From Lobulomyces angularis (Eukaryota > Chytridiomycota > Chytridiomycetes > Lobulomycetales > Lobulomycetaceae), in contig JADHYX010000154.1 of NCBI GenBank assembly GCA_027604685.1, positions 1-45,395 on the forward strand: a stretch of 45,395 nucleotides of DNA, in the 5' to 3' direction. Made by a program: the position numbers and the translations under genes. The notes below the pieces were generated by a model, which saw only the letters and a program-made list of their open reading frames with translations, ran no database searches and had not been told where the DNA came from. Positions 22,801 through 35,600 of this stretch are shown here, one piece after another; the first letter of the stretch is position 1; each line of letters starts with the position of its first letter.

Positions 22801-23446
22801 TATTAGTCTCTGCATGAACTTCCTTAAGAGATAAATTTTGTTCACTATTTCCAGTGTCCACTTCAGTAGTCAATTTTTCTAATTTTCTATTATTTGCTCG
22901 TGATAAAATAGAAACTAATTTTTTTTTTTGTTGATTTTTTCCAATAAAACTATCCATATACTTAAACTCTTCCTTTAAATCCGGAGAAGTATTCTCAGTG
23001 AAAGTTAATCTTTTGCCTTTTACACCTCGTTCATTATTTGATAACTCGTAATTTTTAGTAACAGAAAATTTGTCTATTGAGTTTACTTCAGTATGGGTAT
23101 AACAAATTGGAGAAAGTTGTACGTGCGAATGTGCATTCATCTAGGGTAAAAAAAAAAAAAAATCGTTTAGAACGCGTAAAAAAATTAAAATAAGGTTCCA
23201 ACATTTGGAAGCAAGTAAGCTATCTCAATGTGTAATTCAACACATTTGCAATTTTGGTTTAAATAAAATAAAAGTTTATGTAGGGAGTTTAATAAATGAG
23301 CCCAGGTATTGTAACTTCTTACTATTGGTAAAAAGTTGTAACAATTTTTAATAAGAGGTTTAAAATTTTGATTATCTAATTTTACAATCAACTTTGAAAA
23401 GTTTGAAATTTCAAAAATATGACAATTAACAAAATTTTTTAAACAT
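19819..23446 (-). CDS. Skp1/elongin-C-like domain fused to an F-box/elongin-A-like motif and LRRs
   Basis: Eight exons (23446-23431, 23375-23203, 23140-22684, 22639-22559, 22513-22253, 22194-22104, 22044-20279, 20237-19819) read in frame as about 1,087 residues. Residues about 1-200 are unassigned and polar. Residues about 205-328 look like a BTB-fold Skp1/elongin-C domain: a VVSLIF-like first strand, then VIRLPTEVAYISSTIKHI, KDSFNEIINFLRY, and KELIQLVKHADYLNLPNLVE. Directly after comes an F-box or elongin-A-like BC-box segment (LLADIPEEILLKILEK, then W-x-x-x-F about 40 residues later). The rest is RNI-type leucine-rich repeats (LCKLDLSFS, LEFLNLSGNYF, LLNLDFSFLD). Such parts normally sit on separate subunits of a cullin-RING ligase, so this may be a self-contained adaptor-receptor. 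The two most 5' exons are tentative; a start at 23140 is the conservative alternative. Exon continuity across the domain junction is supported by matching phase. Confidence 0.7.
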
Positions 23447-23758
23447 TAATATTATCTTAAAAAATTATATCTTTTCCTACATATTGTACATTATATTTCA
23501 TATTTTTATAAAAAAAAAGCATAAACTTTTTAGACCTCTAAACGTGAATCCGAAAAGCATAATCATCCTACTTAAGATAATCTTTTTTAGTAATTAATAG
23601 AATAAAGATAACGAAAGAAGTTAAAATGTTAAATTAAAAGGAATCATGCTAAACTTGCTGATTAAACCCTGGGAATACTATAATGTTGATGTTCAAATTT
23701 TTAAAAAAAACGAAAGTCAGTCTAAAAAGAAAACGTAATTATTGTGGCTGGTATAAAG
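23447..23758. other. Intergenic gap
   Basis: AT-rich sequence between the acidic-protein stop and the proposed start of the LRR gene, both on the minus strand. It contains short open stretches with no convincing exon, although a further 5' exon of the LRR gene cannot be excluded. Confidence 0.5.
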
Positions 23759-26087
23759 TTAGTCTGATTTCAAAAATTTAGCTTGACCTAATAAATTAAA
23801 TGATTACAAAAAAAAAAATCAGAATTTTACATTACCTTCTAAATTTTCATCTGCTTTTCTCTTCAATTTTTCTTCACTGTCAACAATAGACATTGATTGC
23901 GTATCATCTATTTCTGTTACACCACTTATTTCTGCAACAATACTACTACCTTCGTTGTCACCTTTGGTTATTTCAGGCGAAAAACCAGTATCTTCAGTAC
24001 TGTTTAATGTTGGGCTAACATCTTCTTCTGGCGCTAATTCACTTTTCATTTCAAAACTAATATGAGAAGATTTTTCAATTGCTTCATCAATTGCTTCATC
24101 AATAACTTCTTCAACGTCTGGTGAAGTTTCAAAAATTTCAGTTTGGTCTATGAAATCATTGAAGGAATGAGTAGTAGCAGACTTATTTTCTAAATCTTCT
24201 ATTGAAGAATTGCACTGAAGTGAGCGTAAAAACTGTAAGCGTTCAATATGAGAATTGGCAGCCTAAAACATTAAATCAATGCTTCATAAAAAAAGCGTAA
24301 TTACTTCAGATAACAGCATTTTAAATGGTTCATTATAAGATTTAACTGGTTCCAAATCGCAAAATAATCCAAACAATTCACTCAGACTTACCTCGTTACT
24401 TGTGTAATAAAGCTAAAAGAATTAAAATCATCTTCAAAAAAAAATTACCTCATGAAAAGATAACTGCAGCTGTGGAAATTCTATAATTAAATCGTTTTCA
24501 ATTTGCAGTAATGACTTGATTCCTAAAAATAAATTAGTTAGTTTTTCAAAATAAAATTCGGAATCCAAGAAATTTTCATCAATTAAATAAATGCTTTCAA
24601 AATTTTCTAATTGATTAATATCTGATTCACTGGAAGTTAAATTTTTTATTTCTTCCTTTTCAGTAAAATTAATATTTGATAATATATGATTTGGTAAATT
24701 AAAGCTTTCCTCTGCTGAGTTATACTCTGAATTTTCTATTTTTGGAAAAATATGATACTTGACACCGTTAAACTCTAACAATACAGGGGCAAGATATTTC
24801 GAGTTAAACTGAAAAAAAAAGTTATTATAACCTCTAATTCTTATTTTTTTTACTTGTGAAAAATCAAAAATTTCCTCGAAACTATTTGGATTGTAGGTAT
24901 CGTTTTCCTGAACAGATGTATCCCCTGAGTTCAAATTTTCATCAACACTTTCAACTTTATTTTCATCGAAGTTTGTGAATGACTGTGCTGATACATCATC
25001 AGAATCGTCTACCTGTTCAACCAAATCCATCTGTTCAACTACATTCACATCTTCAAAATTATCAATATTTTCTTGTTTTAAACTATTTTTGACTTCAATT
25101 TCTCCAATGAGTTTGTCGTCTTCGCCAACTTTACTATCACCTTCGGTATAAAATTCCAAATACTAAAAAAATATAATAATGAACAAATAAAATGCATATA
25201 ATTTACCTCCTCCTTGTCCTCCAAAACATCGACATTTTGTGCTGTGGAAGTGTTTTCAATAAATTCCTCTGAAGAAACATTCTCATCATTTTTCTCTACG
25301 ATTTCAGTGTTTGATTGCTCTTCCTTAACATTTTCATTAAATGCGGGTATATTATCTACTAAAACATCTACAATACTTTCGCTTATTTTTAAAGCCTCGG
25401 ATTCCACCTCTTGCATCATATCCTAAATAAAAAAACAATAATAAAACAATACTACATAAAACTGATACATACGATATTCGTTTCTTCAAGATTGTTCAAG
25501 TCGCCGTTCTCTCCAAAGTCTGTGGTTTCGTTCATTTTTTCAGCATCGACTAAACTAAAATTTTCTTCGGCTTCTGTATTGTTTGTCATAACATCAACAA
25601 CTTTTTCCAAATCTTCCTCTTCACAGTTGCCAAAAACTATATTCACTTGTGACGGCTCACCAACTTCAGATAAATATGTTGTTTCATTGTCAAAAAAGTC
25701 AGAACTAAGTTTTCCTTCCAAATTGTTCAACCCTTCTGCTGACTTACTTTCGTCAAGGACCGCTTCTTCATCCTGTTGAACGTCTTCATTAGCCGCAAAA
25801 CCTTCTTCTGCATCATCATATACAACCTTAGCAGATTAATATTTGGTGAAGATTATTTTGATACAAACCATTTCACTGACAACAGCAGTGGTATTAGAAG
25901 CATCGGTTACTAGCAATTCATCATCATCATCATCCATATATTCAATGAGCATTTCTTCCTCCGCGACAGATTTAGGTGACTGGTAAGGGGGATTTTTACA
26001 AAAGACTTCTTCTTCATTTGCGTCAGCTTGCTGCTGCTCCTTTTTAAGCTCGCTACTAATATTATATTCTGTCATAACTGTAGTCAT
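23759..26087 (-). CDS. Large acidic protein of unknown function
   Basis: Seven exons (26087-25869, 25826-25473, 25422-25207, 25162-24449, 24412-24305, 24262-23836, 23787-23759) give 688 residues. If the last intron is retained the protein ends at 23819 instead. The first 300 residues are disordered and very rich in Glu, Asp, Asn and Val, with a run of five Asp (MDDDDDE). A more ordered core at about 325-460 mixes hydrophobic strands and helices (LAPVLLEFNGVKYHIFPKI, FYFEKLTNLFLGIKSLL, LIIEFPQLQLSFHE, SLSELFGLF). An acidic tail contains a short VIDEAIDEAIEK repeat and ends KLKRKADENLEG. The core loosely recalls an uncharacterised fungal family with an acidic N-terminus, but I cannot name it. 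It shares a 544-bp divergent promoter region with the giant ASH-repeat gene. Confidence 0.7.
24075..24110 (-). repeat. Tandem 12-bp coding repeat
   Basis: Two perfect copies of tcaattgcttca (24075-24086 and 24087-24098) and a third imperfect copy (24099-24110) encode the repeated Ile-Asp-Glu-Ala unit in the acidic tail of the 23.8-26.1 kb gene. Confidence 0.8.
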
Positions 26088-26631
26088 ACTGTTTGAATGT
26101 AAAACTAAGGAAATCAAAAAAATAAATTTTTTTTTTTTGACTTATTTCTGTTACACAGTTTTACTTAACTCAATCTTGTTGTTAAATGTTGTAATACTAG
26201 CAGTATCTACTTTTGTTTGAATTTAAACAAAAGTATTTCCAATTTTATCATATATTTATATAAGTCTTTCCCTTTTTTTTTAAAAAATTTGATTATTATT
26301 ATGAAATTTGAAATCTCTGAAATTTAGGTTTACAATTATTTTTTTGAATATCAAAAGATTAATAAAAATACAATACTGCGAATGGTACTTTCTACCAGAT
26401 TTATCAGATTCATCTGATGTCAATGGAAAGAATTGACTCCATGCATTCATAATATTTTTTAACTTATAGCGACAAAACACAAATTTTACTAGTTATCTTA
26501 TGACATAATAATAGTTTCCTAATTATATTTTGTACTTTCATCAATTGCGATGCATTTACATATTAATTTTTCTGAAAGATATACATACAAAAAATTTTTC
26601 AAACTCAGAATTTTAAATATTCAGTTGTTAA
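26088..26631. promoter_or_regulatory. Divergent promoter region
   Basis: This 544-bp AT-rich gap lies between the start of the acidic protein (-) and the start of the giant ASH-repeat gene (+). It must hold both promoters. No specific factor site can be assigned from sequence alone. Confidence 0.5.
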
Positions 26632-29600
26632 ATGATCTTTGAAGTGGATGGATCAGTCAAAATAGCGGATGATACAGAATCAATCGAAAGGAAACTAAAG
26701 TTAGCAGCAGATGTTTTGAGCAATGATTATGTAAGAAATATTTTAAATTTATATCTTCTATTAGCTGTGTTTAAAAATGTTAACAAAATCGAATTAATAC
26801 TATTTAGGATTACACTTTATCAAAGAAATATGAGGATTCGTGGCTTAACTTATGCGTTGGTTTAGAATCTTACGAACCTGTAGAAAGAAGATTATCCTTA
26901 TGTTGTTTGAAGAAAGCATCTAAATCGTTTACAAACACTTTAATATCTGAAAAATTAAAAGCAAGGTTTGTGAAGGTTTTAATTTCAGTGTTAAGTGGAG
27001 ATGATGTAATAATCAAATTTTAAAATTAAAATTTTTACTCGTTACAACTATAGAACTCCATAAATCGATGCAATGCCGCTTTTTTACTTGGAGAATGCGT
27101 TGAATTTATGAATAAAAAATCTTTTTCTCAACCGCTGTTAAAAGCGGCCTTCAATGAAATTGTTTCCAGTTTATTAAAAGTATTTCCTAATGAAATATCA
27201 AATGCTCTACAAGTAGAGCCTGATATTTTTGACAAAACTCAATATATTGATTCCAACACATTTCAAATGAGAATATACTTGTTAAGAGCAGTTGGAAAAT
27301 TTTTTAGATTTTCTGAAGCAAATAGTCCCACCTTTATGCACTACATTGATGCATTATTTACTAGTTTATTAATGCCAAAAGTTTCTGAAGCAATAAAAAT
27401 AACCATAATAAAAATTCTTACTGATGATCTCCCGTTTACTAACAGAAATAGGTTTGTGCTGAAATAGAATTTTTTTTTTTACTCAGTATTTTGTAGACTT
27501 CGTATAGAAAAGTACTACAGACATCAGATAAATTCAATCAAACAAAAAAAAGAATCGAAACACAAAAGCACTGGGTTGGAGAAATATTTATTAAGTGCTG
27601 TAAATCAGTTTCTTTCAACTTGGTTCCCTCAAATAACTGATAAAAATTTAGTGAAAATAAATCCTACTAGCGACCAAATATCAAGAATGAATGAAGGGTA
27701 TGCGAGAAGACGTTGGCAGTGGTTGTTTGGAGACGGAAAAAAATTAATTAGACCAGATTCGGCTAGTCTATCCAACCCAATAACCAAAATAAATGCCTTT
27801 AAAAAAGGTTTTCAGATGCCTTATGCGATAAATAATAAATTAGCAGAGTTAGATCCTGAAAAATTTCAGTACTGCTATTACAACAGGAAAAAAAAAAATT
27901 ATTTTTTTCAAGGTATTTTTTTAAGTGACTAACTGCTTTTATGAAACTTTTAAAATAGAAATGGAAGTGGTAGTAGAGAAACCAGTAGACTTTGGTCTTG
28001 ACTACTTCGAAAATTTTAAAGTTCCAACAGAAATTCCAGATTTGACAAACATAACATTCAATAATCCAAATTTGGTACTAACTCAATCGCCTGGATCAAA
28101 GGATTTGTACCTGCAAAATAAGTCTCTCATTCATGATTATCCATTTAGCATTCAAGTTGGTTTATACCCTAAAAATATTCACCTTTTTCCAAGTACTGGA
28201 ATTTTACCTAAAGGTGAAAATATATTAATTAAAGTAGATTTTCTGCCAACCCCTTACGAGTTCAAAAAGAATCATGAATTAAATTTGTATCTTAGGGTTA
28301 GATCTGACATTGGAATTTGTTCTGAAAGGTAAAAAATTTATAATTGTATTGACACAAGTTTTTATGTATTTTAAGAATTGCTTTGAAGGCACAAAATCTA
28401 CCAGCAGTGAAAATTTTACCAAGTAATTTAAATTTTAATCTTTGTCCTATTGGGGAAACAAGAACAATGTTATTTTCTTTAACCAATATCCTTGATGTTG
28501 ACTGCAGCTCTTTTTTTTTCTTTAAAACAGTTGGAAAAAATGCGGCTTTTCAAATATTGCAAAATCAAGTAGTTCTATTACCAAAAGAAAAAAAATTCAT
28601 TCCAATCAAATTCACTCCCACTAATGAAGGTGAAATTAGTACAGTATTGACAGTAGTTTCATACGGTGGCGATATTCGCCATATTACAGTATCTGGTGTA
28701 TGTGGAAATTCATTAAGCGTTTTAGATACGAAAATAGAATTTGGACCAGTCGATATTTCTTATAGTGGAATAATAAAACGAAAAATCAAGTTAAAAAATA
28801 ATGATCCCAAATTTTTTTTACCAGTTTCAACCTACACTTCCACTGCTGAAATAGTAGTTAACAATGGTCATCCAATACTACTTGGACCGGGAGAAGAAAA
28901 AAAGTTTGAAATCGGCTTTAAGTCAGACTTAACTGGTTCCAGAAGTGAAAGTGTAAATTTTTTTGCTCCGAATTCCAAAGGACATTTAGTAGAAATCAGT
29001 TCCTTTTCTGGCCCTACAATTTTAACCCCACTTATAAAAGACATTTTCTTTAGTGTTAAGTTTACAGATAAGATTTCAGTAGTACAGTTTCCAATAACTA
29101 ATTTAAGTACCTACCTAGTTCATGTAATAAAATTTTAATGAAATTGTTTCATTGATTAATTGTTTCAAAGGTTGTAGTATACATGCCTAATAATACACCT
29201 TTCACCATGAGACTGTTGAATGTTGAAGTATCAAACAATAAAAGAAATTCAATAGTTGGAACAATTTATGCTGTAGAATCAAAGCCGTATTCTAAGGATG
29301 AAAATAACGGACTATATTTAACAATATCTGGAAGAACTACTGCTGTTATAGAACTCAGCTTTTCTCAAAGTTGTCCTGGAATTTTTCGTTCAATGCTACT
29401 TACTCAAGTTTTAAAACCAAGAAAAACAACTCCTACAGAACACTCCTTAAGTGCAGTGGCTATTGATTATGATTTTCTATCGGATGATGCAAATGTTGTT
29501 CTCATCCGTGAATTCTTAAGTGATCCCTCCATGGTTCCTGACCAAAAGACTCTACTACCATCCATAACCTTAGAAAAAACCAAAAAAGAAGTCATCTTTG

Positions 29601-32600
29601 AATTGGAGCCACCGGTTCAGGTAGTTTATTACAATGAGGAAAATTCTTCGGTAGATTGCGTAATTTTAACTAATATGGGCAAAAAAAAACAAAATTATCA
29701 TGTTTTCGTCACATATCCTTTTTATGTTGAAAGTATGGATGATGAAATTGAACCACAAGCCGTATTGGAAATTAGGATAGGAATATCTCGAGAGGCGTTC
29801 TTTAATGATTTTCCTGAAACAAAGAATTATTCTGCGATAGGAAGTATTTCAATATACAACGACGAAAATTTGGAAGTGTTGTCTAGTACTTTAGTTGGGG
29901 TCTACAAGCAAATGCTGTTTTTAGAAGTGCGCGATACAGCAGAAATTATCAAATTTTCCAATGTAAAGTTATTAGAAAAGGTTTCAAAGCGATTATTTTT
30001 GAGAAACAAAAGTCCCTTTGAAATGATATGGGAAGGCAGAGTGATTTCTTTAGGACAAAAAGGGGCGGTAGGCAATGGAACCTCTGGTACCGCTGAATGG
30101 TGTCCTTTCAATTTATCTACAAATAGAATCACCTTAAAAGAATATGAAGTTGCGCAGTTTGAGATTCATTTTCAGGCTCACGTTCCAGGTTTGTATAACT
30201 GAAATTATGTAAAAGATTGTTTTAACATGTTAATTCCAAATTTAGGGAATTATATTTCTCAGCTGAGCATGGATTACAAGAACCCTAATCTTATGAGTCA
30301 TACTGGCAGTAGCCTAGTTCCTGGTTCTGTTTTAAGGCATTCTATGAATAATATTGTTTTAGAATGTTCCGCAGGTCTCCCTGAAATTAGCATTTCACCA
30401 GATTGTGTTCTTTTTGGTGATGCTTATATCGGCGAATCCATTGTGAAGTCATTTACTATTACCAATGCGCATAGATTAAATGCGGATATTACCATTACAA
30501 CAACTTCTCCAGAGTTTACATTTCCTGAGGTTAAATCAATATCATTTAATTCAAAATTGGAGATTTTGCTAACGTTTACCCCGACAAGCTGCAAATGCTA
30601 CGATGGAATGCTCATAGTAAGCTGTGATGGTTTAACAAAAAATATACCAGTATCAGGGTTTGGAAGAAAGGTAGGCTCCATCAATTCCAATTTAGGATCT
30701 TTTAGTATTACAAGGATAGCGGATGTAATTCGGATGCTGGATACTCCGGAAAATAATAAAAACAGATATAACGGTGTTGAATTAAAAGCAAAATCCTCAG
30801 AAGGTGCAGATTTCGCAATACCGCCAAAAAATGTTTATGATTTTGGTTTAATTGATTCCAGCAAACCAAAATTGAGTTTGTTTAAAGTCACGAATTCTGG
30901 TCATTTTGATATATATGTAAAAAACGTCATTAGTTCTTCTCCAGTTTTGACGTGGAAAGTTTTAGAAGATGCTACAGGCTCAGAGCTGGATACCATTAAG
31001 AGCAGCAGGAATCTTTTAGCTAATTGTGCTACAACTAGTGTGCCTGAAAATTGGGCAGGAGATTTTATGAGTTTAGATTTAGATAAAGTTGAAGTAGATT
31101 GGGATGAAATAGACATTCATTTGAAAGAAAGTGGAAATGCTAAGTTAATTAGCCGAAAGCCGAGTGTAGCAAATCAGATTTCAATTAACCAAGCTGCTGC
31201 CAGAAAAAAGAAGTACAGAGCTAGCATGTTTGGAGTTTCCTCTGGTGCAACTGCAAGTGGAAAGGAAATTCTTATCAATTCAATCTTTCCTCTGCGAATT
31301 CCTCCCTTTCAAAGTGCTGAATTTCTTATCTCAATCATGAATCCGATAACTGTAATTACTTAACTACCTGTGAGTAAACATTAACAATAATTAAATGTAG
31401 GGTGTCTTTAATGGATCAATCCAAATTCTCATTGAAAAAAGTGCTACTGAAATTGAATCGCATCAACTTACCATAGCAGCTAATTTTCAACCAGCTCTTC
31501 AACTATTAGAAAAAAAGGTTTCATTTGGTGTCAAAGCTGTTCATGAAAGACATGTAATTACTATAATCTCGTTGTTTATTCATAGTTTTAATTTCATTAG
31601 AAAAGCGAGTTGAAATTTACCAATTTAGCAAACATACCTCTTTCCTGGGTTTTAAAACATGATAGCCTTAAATTGGTGCCATTATCAAAATTTTCTGATA
31701 CATTTAGTTCTATAAAAAAGAACTGTGTCAGAAACCCATTCGAAATTTTTCCAATGGAAGGAAAACTTATGCCTGGCTGCACACAGTCCATTGATTTGAC
31801 ATTTACACCAAACATTCCTCAGCATGAGGTTTTTTCTTATTTTATTTTAAAAACAGAGAATTTTTCCGAGAATACTATTGTACTTCATGGTATTGGAGCT
31901 TCGTCTTGCTTAGTTGCAGATAAGTATCATTTAGACTTCGGAGTATTAAGGCTTGGAACCTTTAAAATATTTAAACTTAAACTCAAAAATCAAGGAATTT
32001 TACAAGCTCGTTATTTTGTAGAATGTGAAAACAAACAGTATTCCATTGATCCTGAACAAGGAATGCTTGATGGAGATGGTTCTGTAGAACTAACAGTGAA
32101 GTACTTTCCTCGATTTAGTGGAAACCACAAGAGTTTAATAAAAATTATTGGCGTTTCAAGTAAGCTTTACAACCAAGTTTTTTGATTGATTTTTTAGCTG
32201 GAGAGTTTAATTTATCTCCATTGACAATTAATATAAATGGAGTTGGCTCTTATCCAGAACTGGTGGTATTAACAAAAATAGTGGATTTTGGGACTGCACT
32301 ATTTGGAACTACTAATGTAAAGCCTATAATGGTAGAAAATAAAGGGGCCGCGGAAGGTGCACATTTACCATAAAATTTAGCTAAATTTTTTTGTTAGCCC
32401 ATGTCATGCTTAACTGTCATCATAAAGGAATTACATTAGAAAAAGGGGATCTTGTTGTAATACCACCATATTCAGCTCAAAGTATTAACATTGTGTATAT
32501 TCCACTGACTGGTAAAATATTAATTGATTTTCAGGCTTTTTTTACCCAATTTAGTTGAGTTTCTCGATATTAAGGTATTTTTGAGATCTTCTGATAGTAG

Positions 32601-35600
32601 AGGTGATTATTTTATGGTTCACCTAAAAGGCTTAGTTGGCGTTCCAAAGCTTACAACATACCCAATTATCAGTGACGAAAATATGGATTTTGGAGTATGC
32701 CGGACGCATCAAACTCATGCTAAAGAATTTAAAATGACTAATGATGGGAATATACCATTAAACTTTACAAGTAGTTTAGAATTGCTGCAGGTTTCCCAAA
32801 TTGTGAGATATGGTTTTGTTAGTGCCGCAATAGAAAGAAATGATGTTTCTGCAGTAAAAATTGAACCAGTTGAAGGACACTTGCCAGTAGGGCAATCAGT
32901 GATTATAAAAATTCTATTTTCACCTTCCAGTATTGCAGATTACACTTACAAATTCACTCTAAACTATGACTTTAAGAAAATTGATGTAAAAATTAAGGGA
33001 ACAGGGGGACAAGCCATTTTGAAAGTGGAAAACCAGTTACAATTTTTAGATTTTGGTACGATTTTTCAATTTTCTGTCTATTGACTTTTTTTTTAAAAAG
33101 GTGTTTGTAGGTTGGATAGATACTTTAAAAAGGTAATGACATTATCAAATTCTGGAAATCTCGGAGTCAAATATATCATAAGGCCGGAGCCTATAAACAA
33201 AGATTGGTCAGTTTATGATGAAGAAATACGACAACTTTCTAAACCGCAGATTAAAGTCACTGAATCGGAGGGCAGCGATAAATCTGAATTGCTGGAAAAT
33301 GCCGAATCAAAGGAGGAAGCATTTTGGGTTGCAATATTACATGCAAATGGATTTGATCTTCCCCAGCCCAACGCATCATGCGCTGCCTATAGTAAAACAG
33401 ATTTATTAATTTCTTTTTGTCCAATATCAGAAAGGTAATTTTAAAGGAATCAACTCAAGTCCTTTATTATTTATAGTTTCGTCAGCTTGAAATTGAAGAT
33501 ATTCATGGAAGGAGGATACATAGAGGATGTGGAGTTAAGAGGCTGTGCTGCAAAGCCCAAGTTATCCGTTTATGACTCTTTCAATCCCTCTAGAGAGGAA
33601 TACTCTTTGCCAATTGCAGGTTATGGAGCATTTGCAGATTCAGGTGTACCTTCCATCAACTTAGGCGTACATTCAGTTAACTCAGAATCAACCTACTTTA
33701 TTCACCTTAGTAATGAAGGTCCTTTTGGATGCGACTTTTTAATTCAGCCAACTACTGTAAAAGAATTTGATGTCTACCCAAAGAGAGGATTTATAGAATC
33801 CGGTGTGTCACTGCCATTAAAAATATATTTCCGACCGTATTCTGAAAACAAATATCAAATGCCCTTAAGAATATGTTGGGAAGGAGAGCCTATCAAGCTT
33901 AACGTAGTTGGAGCCGGTGGTTTGGGAAAATTAGAAGTTGCCTATCTTGATCCGAAAGACGAAATTAAGAAAGGCATCGATTTTGGTGATGTTCCTTTTA
34001 ATAGTGCCACCGAAAAAAGGTGGCTGCTTTATAACGTAGGTATGGTTACTGTTTCAGTTTCTGCAACTGTGGAAAATGATGAATACTCAATTTCTATGGT
34101 GGGGGATGCTTTTCCATGGCAAGGTTCTGAGACAAAGCAAATTCAAGAGCAGATGAAAAGGCAAGCTTGGAACTGGTATCCAAAAATCCAGTTTCAAATT
34201 CCTCCCTCAATGTGTATGGAGCTAGGAACTAGATTCTTTACTAACTCTTCAGTTATGAGTCCCGGAAATATATCAATTCGCTCTGAATGTAACGAATTTT
34301 TAATTCCATTAAGAGGTAAATTATGTTTTATACTTGCATCTAAATTGTAAAATGTAAATGGTACAGGTAAAGGTGGTTCAGTAAATATTGGTCATAGGGG
34401 TGATCTATCCTTGGGAGACATTGCTAGTAATTTTACTTACTCAAGAAAAATTATTTTGACCAACTCCGGCTCTATTTCCACTCCAATTTCTCTGTACTGG
34501 TTTATTGTAGGACATTCGGCAGAATCAACCGGAGCAGTGGTTAAGTTGGTAGAAACTTATTCTGCGGTGGACCCCAGAGGTTTGTTTCGAATTAGTGGTG
34601 CTTTTTTACTTAAGTTATAGGTGGGTGGGCAAGAAGCCAAGTAATGAAAGAAAAGGCTAAGCAGACAGAAGGTTCCGAGCCAGTGGCTTTCGCATCGTCA
34701 GATTATTGGAAAATGATTAAGAAAATGATTTTGAAGGATAAGGACATCGAAAAAACGGAAGAAAGGTCTACAATTAAATTAGGAACAATGTGGGATGACG
34801 TATTAAACAAGATCCATGGTAAGGATTTTCATTTCCATATCACTTAATAAATTTGAAGCATTATTACGTGGTTCTCCTCCTACTGGAGAATTTGGTGAAA
34901 AGCCAGCCAGCTCTGATAGCCTTTTAAGAGGGCTATTGTCTAGCAGTCGTTCTGCAAATGCCTTAACAAAAAAAGGTGCGGTTAATCATAGTGCTGCATT
35001 TTTAAAAAGGAGACAAATGTTTTTTCATTTAATTACTAACTTACCTGTATCCAGTCAATCATCTGTTACTACAAAGCCTTTTATAGGGGTTGAACCTAGA
35101 AGTGGAATAATTCCGCACAATGGCGAATTAACTTTGCAGGTTCAAGCTAATTTATCTACTGAAGACACATTTTTAGCCACACTAGTTGTTAAATCTCAAA
35201 TACCAAATGTGCCAAACTATGAAATACCACTTACTGCAACACCTAAAGCTGTTAATATTATTTGCAATGACAATAAGATTTTGAATTTTTTCAGACAGCC
35301 AATAGGTGAAACGGAGACCATATCCAGAACTTTTACAAACATAGGGCATAAAGATATTCAGTTCACTGTAGTAAATACTAATAACTTCTTGAGTATATTT
35401 CCCAATAAGGGTGTATTAAAGGTGGGACAAACTGTTAATGTGGATTTCACATTTAAACCTATAAATGAGTGTATTCAAAATCAGGATGTTATTTTTGAAC
35501 CTGACTGTTCTCAAAATATTAGATTTAAAATGTTTGGGGCAGGTGGGCACGTTATATGTTCATTGTCCAAATACCGTAGATTTGATTTTGGTCAGTGTAT

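Noticed and set aside
24806..24832. Tiny T-rich intron inside the acidic-protein exon
   Set aside because: About 23 nt and not a multiple of three; removing it would break a frame that is open on both sides.
26632..27912. HEAT-like N-terminal part as a separate gene upstream of the ASH-repeat gene
   Set aside because: Exon phases join cleanly through the intron at 27913-27958, and no stop or start separates them. Transcript data could still overturn this.
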